DNA of 5,802 nt from an uncultured Clostridium sp. (GTDB lineage: Bacteria; Bacillota; Clostridia; TANB77; CAG-508). The notes beneath the pieces were generated by a model that searched no databases, was not told the origin of the DNA, and saw only the letters and a program-made list of their open reading frames with translations. Within the stretch, counting starts at the first letter, position 1, and every line of letters begins with the position of its first letter. Positions 1-5,802 of this stretch are shown here, one piece after another. A program made the translations under genes and the position numbers. The stretch spans positions 1 through 5,802 of the forward strand of contig USQZ01000072.1 of assembly GCA_900556975.1 (NCBI GenBank), in the 5' to 3' direction.

Positions 1-35
1 ATTACAATTAATAAAATTTTTACTAATTTATTCAT
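1..35 (-). CDS. Possible start of a downstream membrane-anchored protein (partial)
   Basis: An ATG at 35-33 is preceded by AAAGGA (50-45) at a nine-base spacing, a reasonable SD. The 11 visible residues, MNKLVKILLIV, look like the start of a signal or membrane anchor. ECF sigma genes are usually followed by a membrane anti-sigma factor, often overlapping, so that is one candidate. It is in the same frame as the displaced sigma 3' part, with no stop between, so it could equally be the C-terminal tail of the sigma protein. Too little is visible to decide. Confidence 0.35.
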   Translation of the reverse strand, partial: MNKLVKILLIV

Positions 36-122
36 ACTATCAAATCCTTTCTTTATTAATATTTTTCTTAATTCTTTTTTACCTCTATGAACAAGAACTT
101 TAGTGTTTTCAATGGTTTGTCC
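1..122 (-). pseudogene. Displaced 3' part of the sigma-factor gene (region 4.2), runs off the window
   Basis: Reading on from 122 in the shifted frame gives GQTIENTKVLVHRGKKELRK, the second half of the sigma-70 region 4 helix-turn-helix (pattern G-x-T-x3-K-V-x3-HRG-x-K-x-LR). It joins exactly onto AEIL at 153 of the upstream frame. It continues ILIKKGFDS and on through a Met at 35 with no stop before base 1, so the true end of the protein is not visible. The extra base is the G at 123 (C in the minus strand). Confidence 0.8.
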
Positions 123-582
123 GTAATATTTCTGCTGTTTCCTTATAAGATAAACCTTCGATTTTTGTTAGGTATATTGCGTTTTTATATTTGTCATCTA
201 ACATATTTATTGCTTCTGTTAGTTCTTTTTCTCGTTCTTGCTTTTCAATAAGATCGCTTATGTCTTTTTGAATTTCTTCGGAATCTAATAGTGAATATTT
301 TTCATTAATTTCTGTTCTTCTTTTTTCTTGATTAATGTAATTGTATGCTCGGCTTCTTGCTACTAAGTATATGTAATATTTGAAACTGCAATTTTCTCTG
401 ACCTTGTTTTGTAATATGTATATAAATACTTCTTGGGTGATGTCTTCGGCTTTCTCATAATTTTTTACTATGTTGAAAATAAAGTATTGTATTTTGTTTT
501 TGTATTTGTTGTACAATGTTTCGAAGGCGTCTTTTTCTCCGTTCATATATTTGTTGTACAATTCTAAATCTAAATCTTTCAT
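109..582 (-). CDS. ECF-type sigma-70 factor, frameshifted in region 4
   Basis: An RNA polymerase sigma subunit of the extracytoplasmic-function group, which redirects transcription to a small regulon. Region 2 spans about 18-90 (DAFETLYNKY, then KAEDITQEVFIYIL at 44-57 and ARSRAYNYI at 75-83), where -10 recognition and core binding occur. Region 4 starts near 118 (INMLDDKYKNAIYL, then EGLSYKETAEIL at 142-153). The frame then hits TGA after RTNH, just before the recognition helix, so the 157-residue product lacks the part that reads the -35 box. Skipping one base at 123 restores the helix (see the entry at 1-122). The start at 582 has AGG six bases upstream and sits about 18 bases from the ECF-type promoter. 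Either the product is non-functional (pseudogene), or the base is an assembly error and the protein is about 190 residues. The gene is separated from the ATPase by a strong terminator, so it is its own unit. Confidence 0.9.
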   Translation of the reverse strand: MKDLDLELYNKYMNGEKDAFETLYNKYKNKIQYFIFNIVKNYEKAEDITQEVFIYILQNKVRENCSFKYYIYLVARSRAYNYINQEKRRTEINEKYSLLDSEEIQKDISDLIEKQEREKELTEAINMLDDKYKNAIYLTKIEGLSYKETAEILRTNH

Positions 583-606
583 TTCTTACCTGCTTTCAAT
601 TATATA

Positions 607-632
607 TACATATAACTTTGGAAAAGGTTACA
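607..632 (-). promoter_or_regulatory. ECF-sigma-type promoter, probably autoregulatory
   Basis: On the minus strand, TGTAAC followed by CTTTTCC (from 632) resembles the AAC-centred -35 of ECF promoters (SigW-like TGAAAC). Exactly 16 bases later comes TGTA (610-607), close to the CGTA -10. A start near 600 gives a leader of about 18 bases before the sigma-factor ATG at 582. ECF genes commonly drive their own promoter, so autoregulation is the natural inference. Confidence 0.65.
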
Positions 633-650
633 TGGTTTTACTATTTTTAT

Positions 651-688
651 AAAACCCCAGTAACATAAATTTAAGTTACTGGGGTTTT
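651..688 (-). terminator. Perfect 14-bp intrinsic terminator after the ATPase gene
   Basis: Arms 651-664 and 675-688 are fully complementary (outer AAAA/TTTT, then CCCCAGTAAC/GTTACTGGGG) around a 10-base loop. The hairpin begins 11 bases after the ATPase stop, and in the minus transcript the 3' arm ends GGGGTTTT. The other strand also continues into T-rich sequence, so it could act in both directions. It separates the ATPase from the sigma-factor promoter 19 bases further on. Confidence 0.9.
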
Positions 689-699
689 CATTTTTTATT

Positions 700-1887
700 C
701 TATTTGTTTACTAACCAATCTAATACATTTATTTTCTTTATTCCGTCAAAGTCTGCTATTGGATCTATATCCATTGTAAGAATATATTTAGGGTAGTGGT
801 CATTTATTTCTTGTAATGGTGTTAGCTCTCTTTCTAATGTTGATTGCTCTCTTGTTGTATATGCAACTTGAAAATAAGTAAAACCTTCTTTATTTTCTGC
901 GACAAAATCAACTTCTTTTTCTCCTGTTCTTCCAATATATACTTTGTATCCTCTTCGTATAAGTTCAAGATATACAATGTTTTCTAACATGTGTCCCGCA
1001 TCAACATTTCTTCTTCCTAATAGTGCATATCTCATCGTTACATCAGTTGCATAATATTTTTCACCTGATTGTAAATATTGTTTACCTTTAACATCAAACC
1101 TTGGTACTTTATTAAATACATAACTTTCAACTAATGCGTCTAAATAATTTTCTACTGTATGGACTGATATAGGTCTACCATCTGATGTTAATGTATCAGC
1201 AATTTTTTTAATTGATAAGCAATTTCCTATATTGTTAAACATAAATTTTGCAACGGTTTTTAGCATTGATGTATCTGCTATTTTTCTTCTTTGAGCTACA
1301 TCTTTTAAAATTATTGTGTTATATAAAGCATCTAAATAGTCATCTATTTCTGTTTCATCTTCTAACTTTAAGGCATACGGAAATGAGCTTCTGTTTATAT
1401 AATTTAAATATATTTTCTCATCTGCATCTTTTTGATAATATTCTATATATTCTTTAAATGATAGTGGATACATTTTTATTTCTATATATCTTCCTGTTAA
1501 TAAAGTTGCTAATTCTCCTGATAGTAAATATGCATTAGAACCTGTTATATACACATCAACATTTTTTAATATATATAATCCGTCTACTGCTTTTTGAAAT
1601 TCAGGCACGTTTTGAACTTCATCTAGAAAAATATAATATTGTTTTTCATCTTTTATTTGTTGTTTTACGAATTTGTAAAAATCCTTGTAATTCTCAAAGT
1701 CATTGTCTGGATTTTCAAGATTTATTGATATTATGTGATTTTCTTCTATTCCAATAGTTTTTAAATATTCAATAAATAATTCAAATAGTGTTGATTTCCC
1801 ACATCTTCTTATTCCTGTTACAACTTTTATTAGGTCTTTATCTTTCCACTTTTTTAATTTCTCTAAATATTCGGTTCTTTCTATCAT
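700..1887 (-). CDS. AAA_14/DUF4143-family ATP-binding protein
   Basis: The 395-residue product has the usual size and layout of the AAA_14/DUF4143 family, cytoplasmic P-loop ATPases of unsettled function. The N-terminal ATPase domain has Walker A GIRRCGKST (25-33), Walker B IFLDE (86-90), a sensor-like YITGSN (113-118), an SGELATLLTGR segment (123-133) whose arginine resembles the family's conserved one, and the PLSF motif (141-144). A winged-helix-like stretch follows (about 205-265, SIKKIADTL...VENYLDALVES). The C-terminal DUF4143 part has the PD-(D/E)xK-like skeleton: E302, then EVDFV (325-329), then FQVAY (339-343). The last element lacks the lysine expected for an active nuclease. The gene has its own promoter and terminator, so it looks monocistronic and is not obviously tied to either neighbour. 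Such genes are common, often multi-copy, in gut Firmicutes and Bacteroidetes. Partner and substrate are unknown. Confidence 0.92.
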   Translation of the reverse strand: MIERTEYLEKLKKWKDKDLIKVVTGIRRCGKSTLFELFIEYLKTIGIEENHIISINLENPDNDFENYKDFYKFVKQQIKDEKQYYIFLDEVQNVPEFQKAVDGLYILKNVDVYITGSNAYLLSGELATLLTGRYIEIKMYPLSFKEYIEYYQKDADEKIYLNYINRSSFPYALKLEDETEIDDYLDALYNTIILKDVAQRRKIADTSMLKTVAKFMFNNIGNCLSIKKIADTLTSDGRPISVHTVENYLDALVESYVFNKVPRFDVKGKQYLQSGEKYYATDVTMRYALLGRRNVDAGHMLENIVYLELIRRGYKVYIGRTGEKEVDFVAENKEGFTYFQVAYTTREQSTLERELTPLQEINDHYPKYILTMDIDPIADFDGIKKINVLDWLVNK

Positions 1888-1894
1888 ATTATCG

Positions 1895-1899
1895 CCTCC
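1895..1899 (-). promoter_or_regulatory. Shine-Dalgarno site that sets the ATPase start at 1887
   Basis: GGAGG lies seven bases upstream of the ATG at 1887-1885. The in-frame ATG at 1935 has no such site and falls in the promoter -35 region, upstream of the predicted transcript start, so 1887 is the start to use. Confidence 0.85.
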
Positions 1900-1905
1900 A
1901 ATATT

Positions 1906-1935
1906 ATTATAGCACAAACCAAGAAAAGTTTGCAA
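1906..1935 (-). promoter_or_regulatory. Sigma-A-type promoter of the AAA_14/DUF4143 gene
   Basis: On the minus strand, TTGCAA (1935-1930) is followed after 18 bases by a perfect TATAAT (1911-1906), preceded by TG one base away, giving an extended -10. The expected transcription start is near 1899, only about 12 bases before the ATG at 1887, so the leader would be very short, with the SD almost at its 5' end. The -35 box lies inside the dyad at 1921-1954. Confidence 0.7.
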
Positions 1936-1954
1936 TAGATTGCAAGCTTTTCTT
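1921..1954 (-). terminator. Imperfect 15-bp hairpin after the transporter/coiled-coil operon
   Basis: Arms 1921-1935 and 1940-1954 are complementary at 14 of 15 positions around the loop TAGA. The single mispair (1929/1946) is A-C in minus-strand RNA and a U-G wobble in plus-strand RNA. The hairpin begins 32 bases after the coiled-coil gene stop, and its 3' arm ends in CTTTTCTT, so it can serve as the operon's intrinsic terminator. The U-tract breaks at GG right after the stem, so efficiency is uncertain. It also covers the -35 box of the next gene and may instead be, or also be, an operator. Confidence 0.55.
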
Positions 1955-1986
1955 ATTTTTTATTAATTTTTGCAGTTGAGTTAATT

Positions 1987-3936
1987 TTATTTTGATGTTT
2001 TTTCGTCTATTTCTTCTTGTCCTTTGTTGTCATCTTTTTTTATTGAATCAACTATTGTAATAAATTTAACTTTTCCTTTATTTTCGTCATCTAATTTTGT
2101 GAATGTGTTGTATTCGTCTGATAATTCTTTTAGTTTTTCTGCTCTTGTTTCTAAGTTTTTCAAATCTCCTGTTATATAATTGCAGATAACATCAATTCCT
2201 GTTTTGTTAAACTCTGCTGTTCCTTCTGCTAATTCTGCTGCTCCAGATTGGATTGTTTTTGCACCTTCTACTAATTGGTTGTTTGCACTGTATAATGCTT
2301 GTGAGCTTGTATTTATTGTGCTTAATCCTGCTTTCATTTGTTCAGAACCTTGTGCTAATTTTGTTGTTCCTGCTTCTAATCCTAATGTTCCTTGATATAG
2401 TTTGTTTGCTCCTGCTGCCATTTTTCCTGTGTTTGTGTATAGTCCTTTAATGTTTGTGTTTAATGCTCCTACTTGATCTAGCAATCCATTGACTCCATCA
2501 CTAACATCTCCTGCACCTTTGGCTAAAGTATCAACTTGTTGCTTTAATTTTTCTATTTGTGTATTTGATGCATTTAATGATGTAATCATGTTATTTAAAT
2601 ATACATTATCTGCTGTTAATGTCGCAATTGTTGATTGGTTTGCTGTTACTTGTGCCTTTATTGCTTGCACAGCTGCTTCTGATAATGTTGTATCTTCTAA
2701 TACTTTGTTTAATTGCTCTGTTGTTGCTGTCAATGTTGTAATCATATTTTGATTTGTAGCTATTTGTTTATTAATTTGATTTATTTGTTCTGCATAGTCT
2801 GTCGTTTTCATTGCTGCGCTTAAACCTGTCAAACCTTCTGAAATACCTTGTGCTCCACTTTTCAAGTTATTCATTGATTCTTGTGAACCGTCTAATAAGT
2901 CTGACATTGTTTTTACACCATCGTTTACAGCACCTAAATTCTCTGATAATGATTTAGTTCCTAATGTTAAATCTGGTACTTGTGAATGAAGGTTCTTTAT
3001 TCCTGCATCTATGTTTGAATAACTCGTGTTTGCAGAGCTTACTCCATTTGAAAATTTATTTAATGCTTGATTAAATTCTTCTGATTTTTCAACATAAGTT
3101 GTTGTTCCATCTGATAATGTTTTTGCTCCGTTTTCAATTCGTTTGCTTGCAGATTGTAGTGTTTCAACTTTGCTATATATGTCATCTAATTTGCTGAATA
3201 TATCTAATTCTGAATCTTCAATTAATTTTGGTGTTGTATAGTTTATGATGTTGTTCATTTCAAAGTTTGTTGTTTCCATTGTTATTTCAATTGATGTTGG
3301 AATTTCTAATGTGTCTTTATCAATATTTAAGCTTTCTTGCATTCCTGGGAATGTTAGTCCAACCGCCATTGTTTTACTTCCGTCATCTATTGCTTTTCCG
3401 TTTGTTACTTCTATGTTTTTATTGTTGTCGTTGTTTATGTATGTTCCTGTTGCTACGACAAATGGCGTATACATTTTTTCTGTTTTTCCGTTTATTTGAA
3501 CTTCGTGTTCTTCTTTATTTTCAAATGATATTGTAATTTTTACTTTTCCTGATTTTCCAGCTATTTCGTCTGAACTTATTTCTTTTCCGTCTAGTTCGTA
3601 TTTAATGTTTAATTTAACTGGCAATTCTTGGTTTGTTTCACCTTTATAATAAATATCGTTTGAATCCGCTTCCCAAACTAGGCTTTCTCCATCCTGAGTA
3701 AATTTCTCGTCTCCACTTGTATTCTCGATATTTAAAAGGTTTGTCATATCTTTTAGAAGTTTTTCATCTTCTTCGTTTATCAAATGGTCTGTAACTATTG
3801 TTTGATATTGTTCTCCATTACTTTTGGCATTTGTATAGACTGTTTCGTCTTTGGTGAATGCAGCTACTGGTAATGTGTACACTAGCATTGTTCCTAATAA
3901 AATACTAGCTGATATTTTAGACAATTTGTTATTCAT
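1987..3936 (-). CDS. Secreted protein with xxxLxxG heptad repeats, partner of the MMPL transporter
   Basis: The 649-residue product begins with a signal peptide: lysines at 4 and 7, a hydrophobic core at about 8-23 and a likely cleavage after VAA (26). There is no lipobox cysteine. Residues about 30-240 form a non-repetitive, probably beta-rich domain I cannot name. Two arrays of xxxLxxG heptads follow (about 267-368 and 471-572), the repeat type described by TIGR03057 and seen in YhgE/Pip-like envelope proteins. Between them is an Asn/Thr/Gln-rich coiled coil (375-470) with its own internal repeat. The C-terminal 75 residues are charged and end in a Lys/Glu/Asp-rich tail without a membrane helix, unlike YhgE/Pip proteins, which are membrane-anchored. 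The start is supported by an AAGGAAG SD seven bases upstream, overlapping the space after the transporter stop. I infer an extracellular or wall-spanning rod working with the transporter. Another possibility is an envelope protein that is merely co-expressed with it. Confidence 0.88.
   Translation of the reverse strand: MNNKLSKISASILLGTMLVYTLPVAAFTKDETVYTNAKSNGEQYQTIVTDHLINEEDEKLLKDMTNLLNIENTSGDEKFTQDGESLVWEADSNDIYYKGETNQELPVKLNIKYELDGKEISSDEIAGKSGKVKITISFENKEEHEVQINGKTEKMYTPFVVATGTYINNDNNKNIEVTNGKAIDDGSKTMAVGLTFPGMQESLNIDKDTLEIPTSIEITMETTNFEMNNIINYTTPKLIEDSELDIFSKLDDIYSKVETLQSASKRIENGAKTLSDGTTTYVEKSEEFNQALNKFSNGVSSANTSYSNIDAGIKNLHSQVPDLTLGTKSLSENLGAVNDGVKTMSDLLDGSQESMNNLKSGAQGISEGLTGLSAAMKTTDYAEQINQINKQIATNQNMITTLTATTEQLNKVLEDTTLSEAAVQAIKAQVTANQSTIATLTADNVYLNNMITSLNASNTQIEKLKQQVDTLAKGAGDVSDGVNGLLDQVGALNTNIKGLYTNTGKMAAGANKLYQGTLGLEAGTTKLAQGSEQMKAGLSTINTSSQALYSANNQLVEGAKTIQSGAAELAEGTAEFNKTGIDVICNYITGDLKNLETRAEKLKELSDEYNTFTKLDDENKGKVKFITIVDSIKKDDNKGQEEIDEKTSK
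2221..2526 (-). repeat. Second xxxLxxG heptad array (protein-level)
   Basis: Heptad glycines fall at 474, 481, 509, 516, 523, 530, 537, 558, 565 and 572, every gap a multiple of seven, so phase is kept over about 100 residues. Degenerate units (INTS ending 544, LYSA ending 551) fill the gap at 537-558. Typical units read LYQG, LEAG, LAQG, LVEG and LAEG. Confidence 0.8.
2527..2814 (-). repeat. Coiled-coil spacer with a two-copy internal repeat
   Basis: This stretch encodes residues 375-470 and separates the two heptad arrays. It lacks the LxxG pattern. It carries two copies of the pattern NQ-x2-I-x-TLTA-x4-LN, at residues 395-410 and 433-448, 38 residues apart, which points to an internal duplication. 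Spaced Ile/Leu residues and abundant Asn, Gln and Thr fit a long helical coiled coil. Confidence 0.65.
2833..3138 (-). repeat. First xxxLxxG heptad array (protein-level)
   Basis: In the coiled-coil protein, a hydrophobic residue three before a glycine recurs at Gly 270, 277, 298, 312, 326 and 340. All these spacings are multiples of seven, with degenerate copies between. After 340 the phase slips (LLDG ending 350), then resumes at 361 and 368. The repeat is visible only in the protein; the DNA copies have diverged. Confidence 0.75.
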
Positions 3937-3951
3937 AATTATACTTCCTTT

Positions 3952-5802
3952 CTATTTACATTCTTTCATTTTTGATGTTGTTTTACAAACTAATTTGTCG
4001 AAGATCATTAGCATTGCTGGTAATACTGTTATTACAACTAGAACGCTTATGATTGCTCCTCTTGACATTAATGTACATAATGATCCAATCATTTCTATTT
4101 TTGAATATGCTCCAACTCCGAATGTTGCTCCGAAGAAACATAATCCACTTACTAGAATTGAACTAATTGATGTTCCTAAGGCTTCTGATATTGCTTCTTC
4201 TTTCTTCATTCCTTCTTTTCTATGTTCTATGTATTTTGTTGTAATTAAAATTGCATAATCTATTGTTGCTCCTAATTGGATTGTTCCAATTACGATTGAT
4301 GCAATAAATGGAATGCTTGTGTTTGTTACAAATGAGAATCCCATATTTATAAATATTGCAAATTCTATTATGCAAATTAGAATTACTGGTAATGATATTG
4401 ATTTTAAAACAAATATCATTATTATAAATATAATTGCGATTGATACTGTGTTTACGCTGTTGAAGTCGTGGTCGCTTATTTCAACTAAGTCTTTCATCAA
4501 TGGTCCTTCACCAACGAACATTCCGTTTTCATCATATTCTTTTACAATTTTATTAATTTCATTTATTTGATTGTTTAGTTCGTTTGAAGCTATTTCATAT
4601 TTTGAGCTTACTATTATCATTTGATAATTGTCGCTTGTAAATATGCTTTTTATGTCGTCTGATAAAATTTCTTTTGGAAGAGCTGTGTCAATTTTTGAAT
4701 ATGAAACTGCGAAGTCAACTCCTTCAACTTGTTCAATTTTATCTAACATTTCGTTGACTTTGTAATCATCTAAGTCTTTATCAACTAATATCATTGCTTC
4801 TGATGTTAGTCCAAACTTGTCTTTTAATTCATTGTTTGCTGTTATGCTTGGTAATGAATCTGGCAATGAATCATCTAATTTGTAATATACTTGTGTGTTG
4901 TTGTTTGTGTATATTGCTATTGGTAAGATTATTATAAATAGTAATGTTATTAATTTATAATGTTTCATAACGAAATTTTTTACGCTTGTGAATTTAGGTA
5001 AAATTTCTTTATGACTCGTTTTTTCGATGGCTTTGTTAAATTGAAGTATCATTGCTGGTAATATTGTTACAACGCTTATTACTCCAAATAGCACACCTTT
5101 TGCCATTACAATTCCTATGTCTTTTCCTAATGTTAAGCTCATACTACATAGTGCAAGGAATCCTGCAATTGTTGTTAATGAACTTCCTAGAACTGCTGTG
5201 AATGTTTTTTGAATTGCTGTTTCCATTGCTTTGTTTATGTCTGATGTGTTTTTCAATTCTGCTTTATAACTGTGGTATAAGAATATTGCGAAATCCATTG
5301 TTACACCTAATTGTAAAACAGCACTTATTGCTTTTGTTATGTATGAAATTTCGCCTAAGAATATGTTTGTTCCCATGTTGAATAATATTGCTATTCCGAT
5401 ATTAGCTAATAGTAAAATTGGTGTTACATAAGAGTCTAGTGCAATTTCTAGAACTATCAAACATAGTGCAACTGCAATTATTACATATATTGCTATTTCT
5501 GAATTTGATAAATCTCTTGTGTCTATTAATGTTGCTGTCATTCCGCTAATCTTGCATCTTTCATCTGTTATGTCTCTTAATTTTTGAACTGTATCCATTG
5601 TTGAATCAGATGATATTGCATCTTTGAATGTTACTAACATTATTGTGCTTCCATCTTTATAAACTTTATCTTTTATTTCATCTGGAAACATTTCTATTGG
5701 TATGTTTGTTCCAACTAAATCTGTTGTACTAATTACATTTCCTACATTATCTAATTTCTTTATTTCTTTTGTTAATTTGTCTATGTCTTTGCTTTTCATG
5801 TC
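3952..5802 (-). CDS. MMPL/RND-family membrane transporter, 5' end beyond window
   Basis: This is a proton-driven exporter of the MMPL branch of the RND superfamily, acting in the cytoplasmic membrane; the substrate is unknown. At least 616 residues are present. The Met at 5799 is probably internal: the frame is still open at the edge (GAC precedes it), and the first membrane helix and start of the first outer loop are missing, perhaps 80-100 residues. Numbered from that Met, helices lie near 101-122, 125-146, 150-176, 200-222, 229-252 and 281-298. A large extracellular loop follows (299-449), then five helices near 450-468, 470-492, 496-520, 545-565 and 575-600. The two halves are an internal duplication, each with a G-x-x-x-D-aromatic motif where the family carries its proton-relay Asp (G165/D169-F170 and G510/D514-Y515) and a similar V-x-LPAM helix end (residues 244-250 and 589-596). 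The tail is short and basic. It lies 15 bases upstream of the coiled-coil gene, so the two are probably cotranscribed. Family assignment is firm; the substrate is not inferable. Confidence 0.93.
   Translation of the reverse strand, partial: DMKSKDIDKLTKEIKKLDNVGNVISTTDLVGTNIPIEMFPDEIKDKVYKDGSTIMLVTFKDAISSDSTMDTVQKLRDITDERCKISGMTATLIDTRDLSNSEIAIYVIIAVALCLIVLEIALDSYVTPILLLANIGIAILFNMGTNIFLGEISYITKAISAVLQLGVTMDFAIFLYHSYKAELKNTSDINKAMETAIQKTFTAVLGSSLTTIAGFLALCSMSLTLGKDIGIVMAKGVLFGVISVVTILPAMILQFNKAIEKTSHKEILPKFTSVKNFVMKHYKLITLLFIIILPIAIYTNNNTQVYYKLDDSLPDSLPSITANNELKDKFGLTSEAMILVDKDLDDYKVNEMLDKIEQVEGVDFAVSYSKIDTALPKEILSDDIKSIFTSDNYQMIIVSSKYEIASNELNNQINEINKIVKEYDENGMFVGEGPLMKDLVEISDHDFNSVNTVSIAIIFIIMIFVLKSISLPVILICIIEFAIFINMGFSFVTNTSIPFIASIVIGTIQLGATIDYAILITTKYIEHRKEGMKKEEAISEALGTSISSILVSGLCFFGATFGVGAYSKIEMIGSLCTLMSRGAIISVLVVITVLPAMLMIFDKLVCKTTSKMKECK

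Noticed and set aside
117..126. Programmed +1 frameshift at TTA-CGG in the sigma gene
   Set aside because: A slow CGG codon could favour slippage, but Leu-tRNA re-pairing from TTA to TAC is poor and no stimulatory structure is evident. An indel or assembly error is simpler.
470..652. Plus-strand open frame opposite the sigma gene and its promoter
   Set aside because: It is a shadow of the sigma gene 5' end and the intergenic region; no SD or family resemblance.
1888..1935. N-terminal extension of the ATPase starting at ATG 1935
   Set aside because: It would translate the promoter region, has no SD, and is preceded by none of the family's sequence. The GGAGG at 1895-1899 and family alignment favour 1887.
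1921..1975. Terminator for a plus-strand transcript (hairpin followed by T-rich sequence)
   Set aside because: The T-tract on the plus strand is the better one, but no plus-strand gene exists upstream in the window, so there is nothing for it to terminate.
2180..2752. Plus-strand open frames opposite the heptad repeats
   Set aside because: They are antisense shadows of a low-complexity coding region, with biased Leu/Val/Cys composition, no SD and no recognisable domain.
3851..4258. 135-residue plus-strand open frame across the operon junction
   Set aside because: It lies opposite two well-supported genes and the spacer between them, and its composition fits antisense of membrane-helix codons.
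5421..5440. TGTAAC on the minus strand as a second ECF promoter
   Set aside because: It is inside the transporter coding sequence, with no matching CTTTTCC context and no gene start behind it.
5797..5799. Met at 5799 as the true start of the MMPL transporter
   Set aside because: The frame is open to the window edge, the first membrane helix is missing, and no SD can be seen because only three bases remain.

Overview
The window is very AT-rich, its arginine codons are mostly AGA, and its Shine-Dalgarno (SD) sites are strong purine-rich ones (GGAGG, AAGGAAG). This, with the protein families present, suggests a low-GC Firmicute, probably a gut-type Clostridia genome; that placement is inference, as no marker gene is present. 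All recognisable genes lie on the minus strand, so transcription runs from high to low coordinates. I found no tRNA, rRNA, CRISPR array, insertion sequence or plus-strand gene.

In transcription order, the window opens inside an MMPL/RND-type membrane transporter whose 5' end lies beyond position 5802. Fifteen bases after its stop comes a 649-residue protein with a signal peptide, a long region of xxxLxxG heptads and no C-terminal membrane anchor. The two are almost certainly one operon: a proton-driven exporter plus a secreted, elongated coiled-coil partner. A 15-bp imperfect dyad follows. It probably terminates that operon and also contains the -35 element of the next gene.

The next unit is a single-gene cassette: a strong housekeeping promoter, an AAA_14/DUF4143 ATPase of 395 residues (start corrected to 1887) and a perfect 14-bp terminator hairpin. 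Right after it is an ECF-type promoter (TGTAAC-N16-TGTA) driving an ECF sigma factor, which suggests autoregulation.

The sigma gene carries an apparent one-base insertion at position 123 that disrupts region 4. Skipping that base restores a textbook sigma-70 helix-turn-helix that reads, without a stop, to the window edge. Within that frame there is an SD and ATG at 35 for a possible membrane-anchored downstream protein.

I see no clearly new defence or mobile system. The items most worth checking are the sigma frameshift, the dyad over the ATPase promoter, and the transporter/coiled-coil module.
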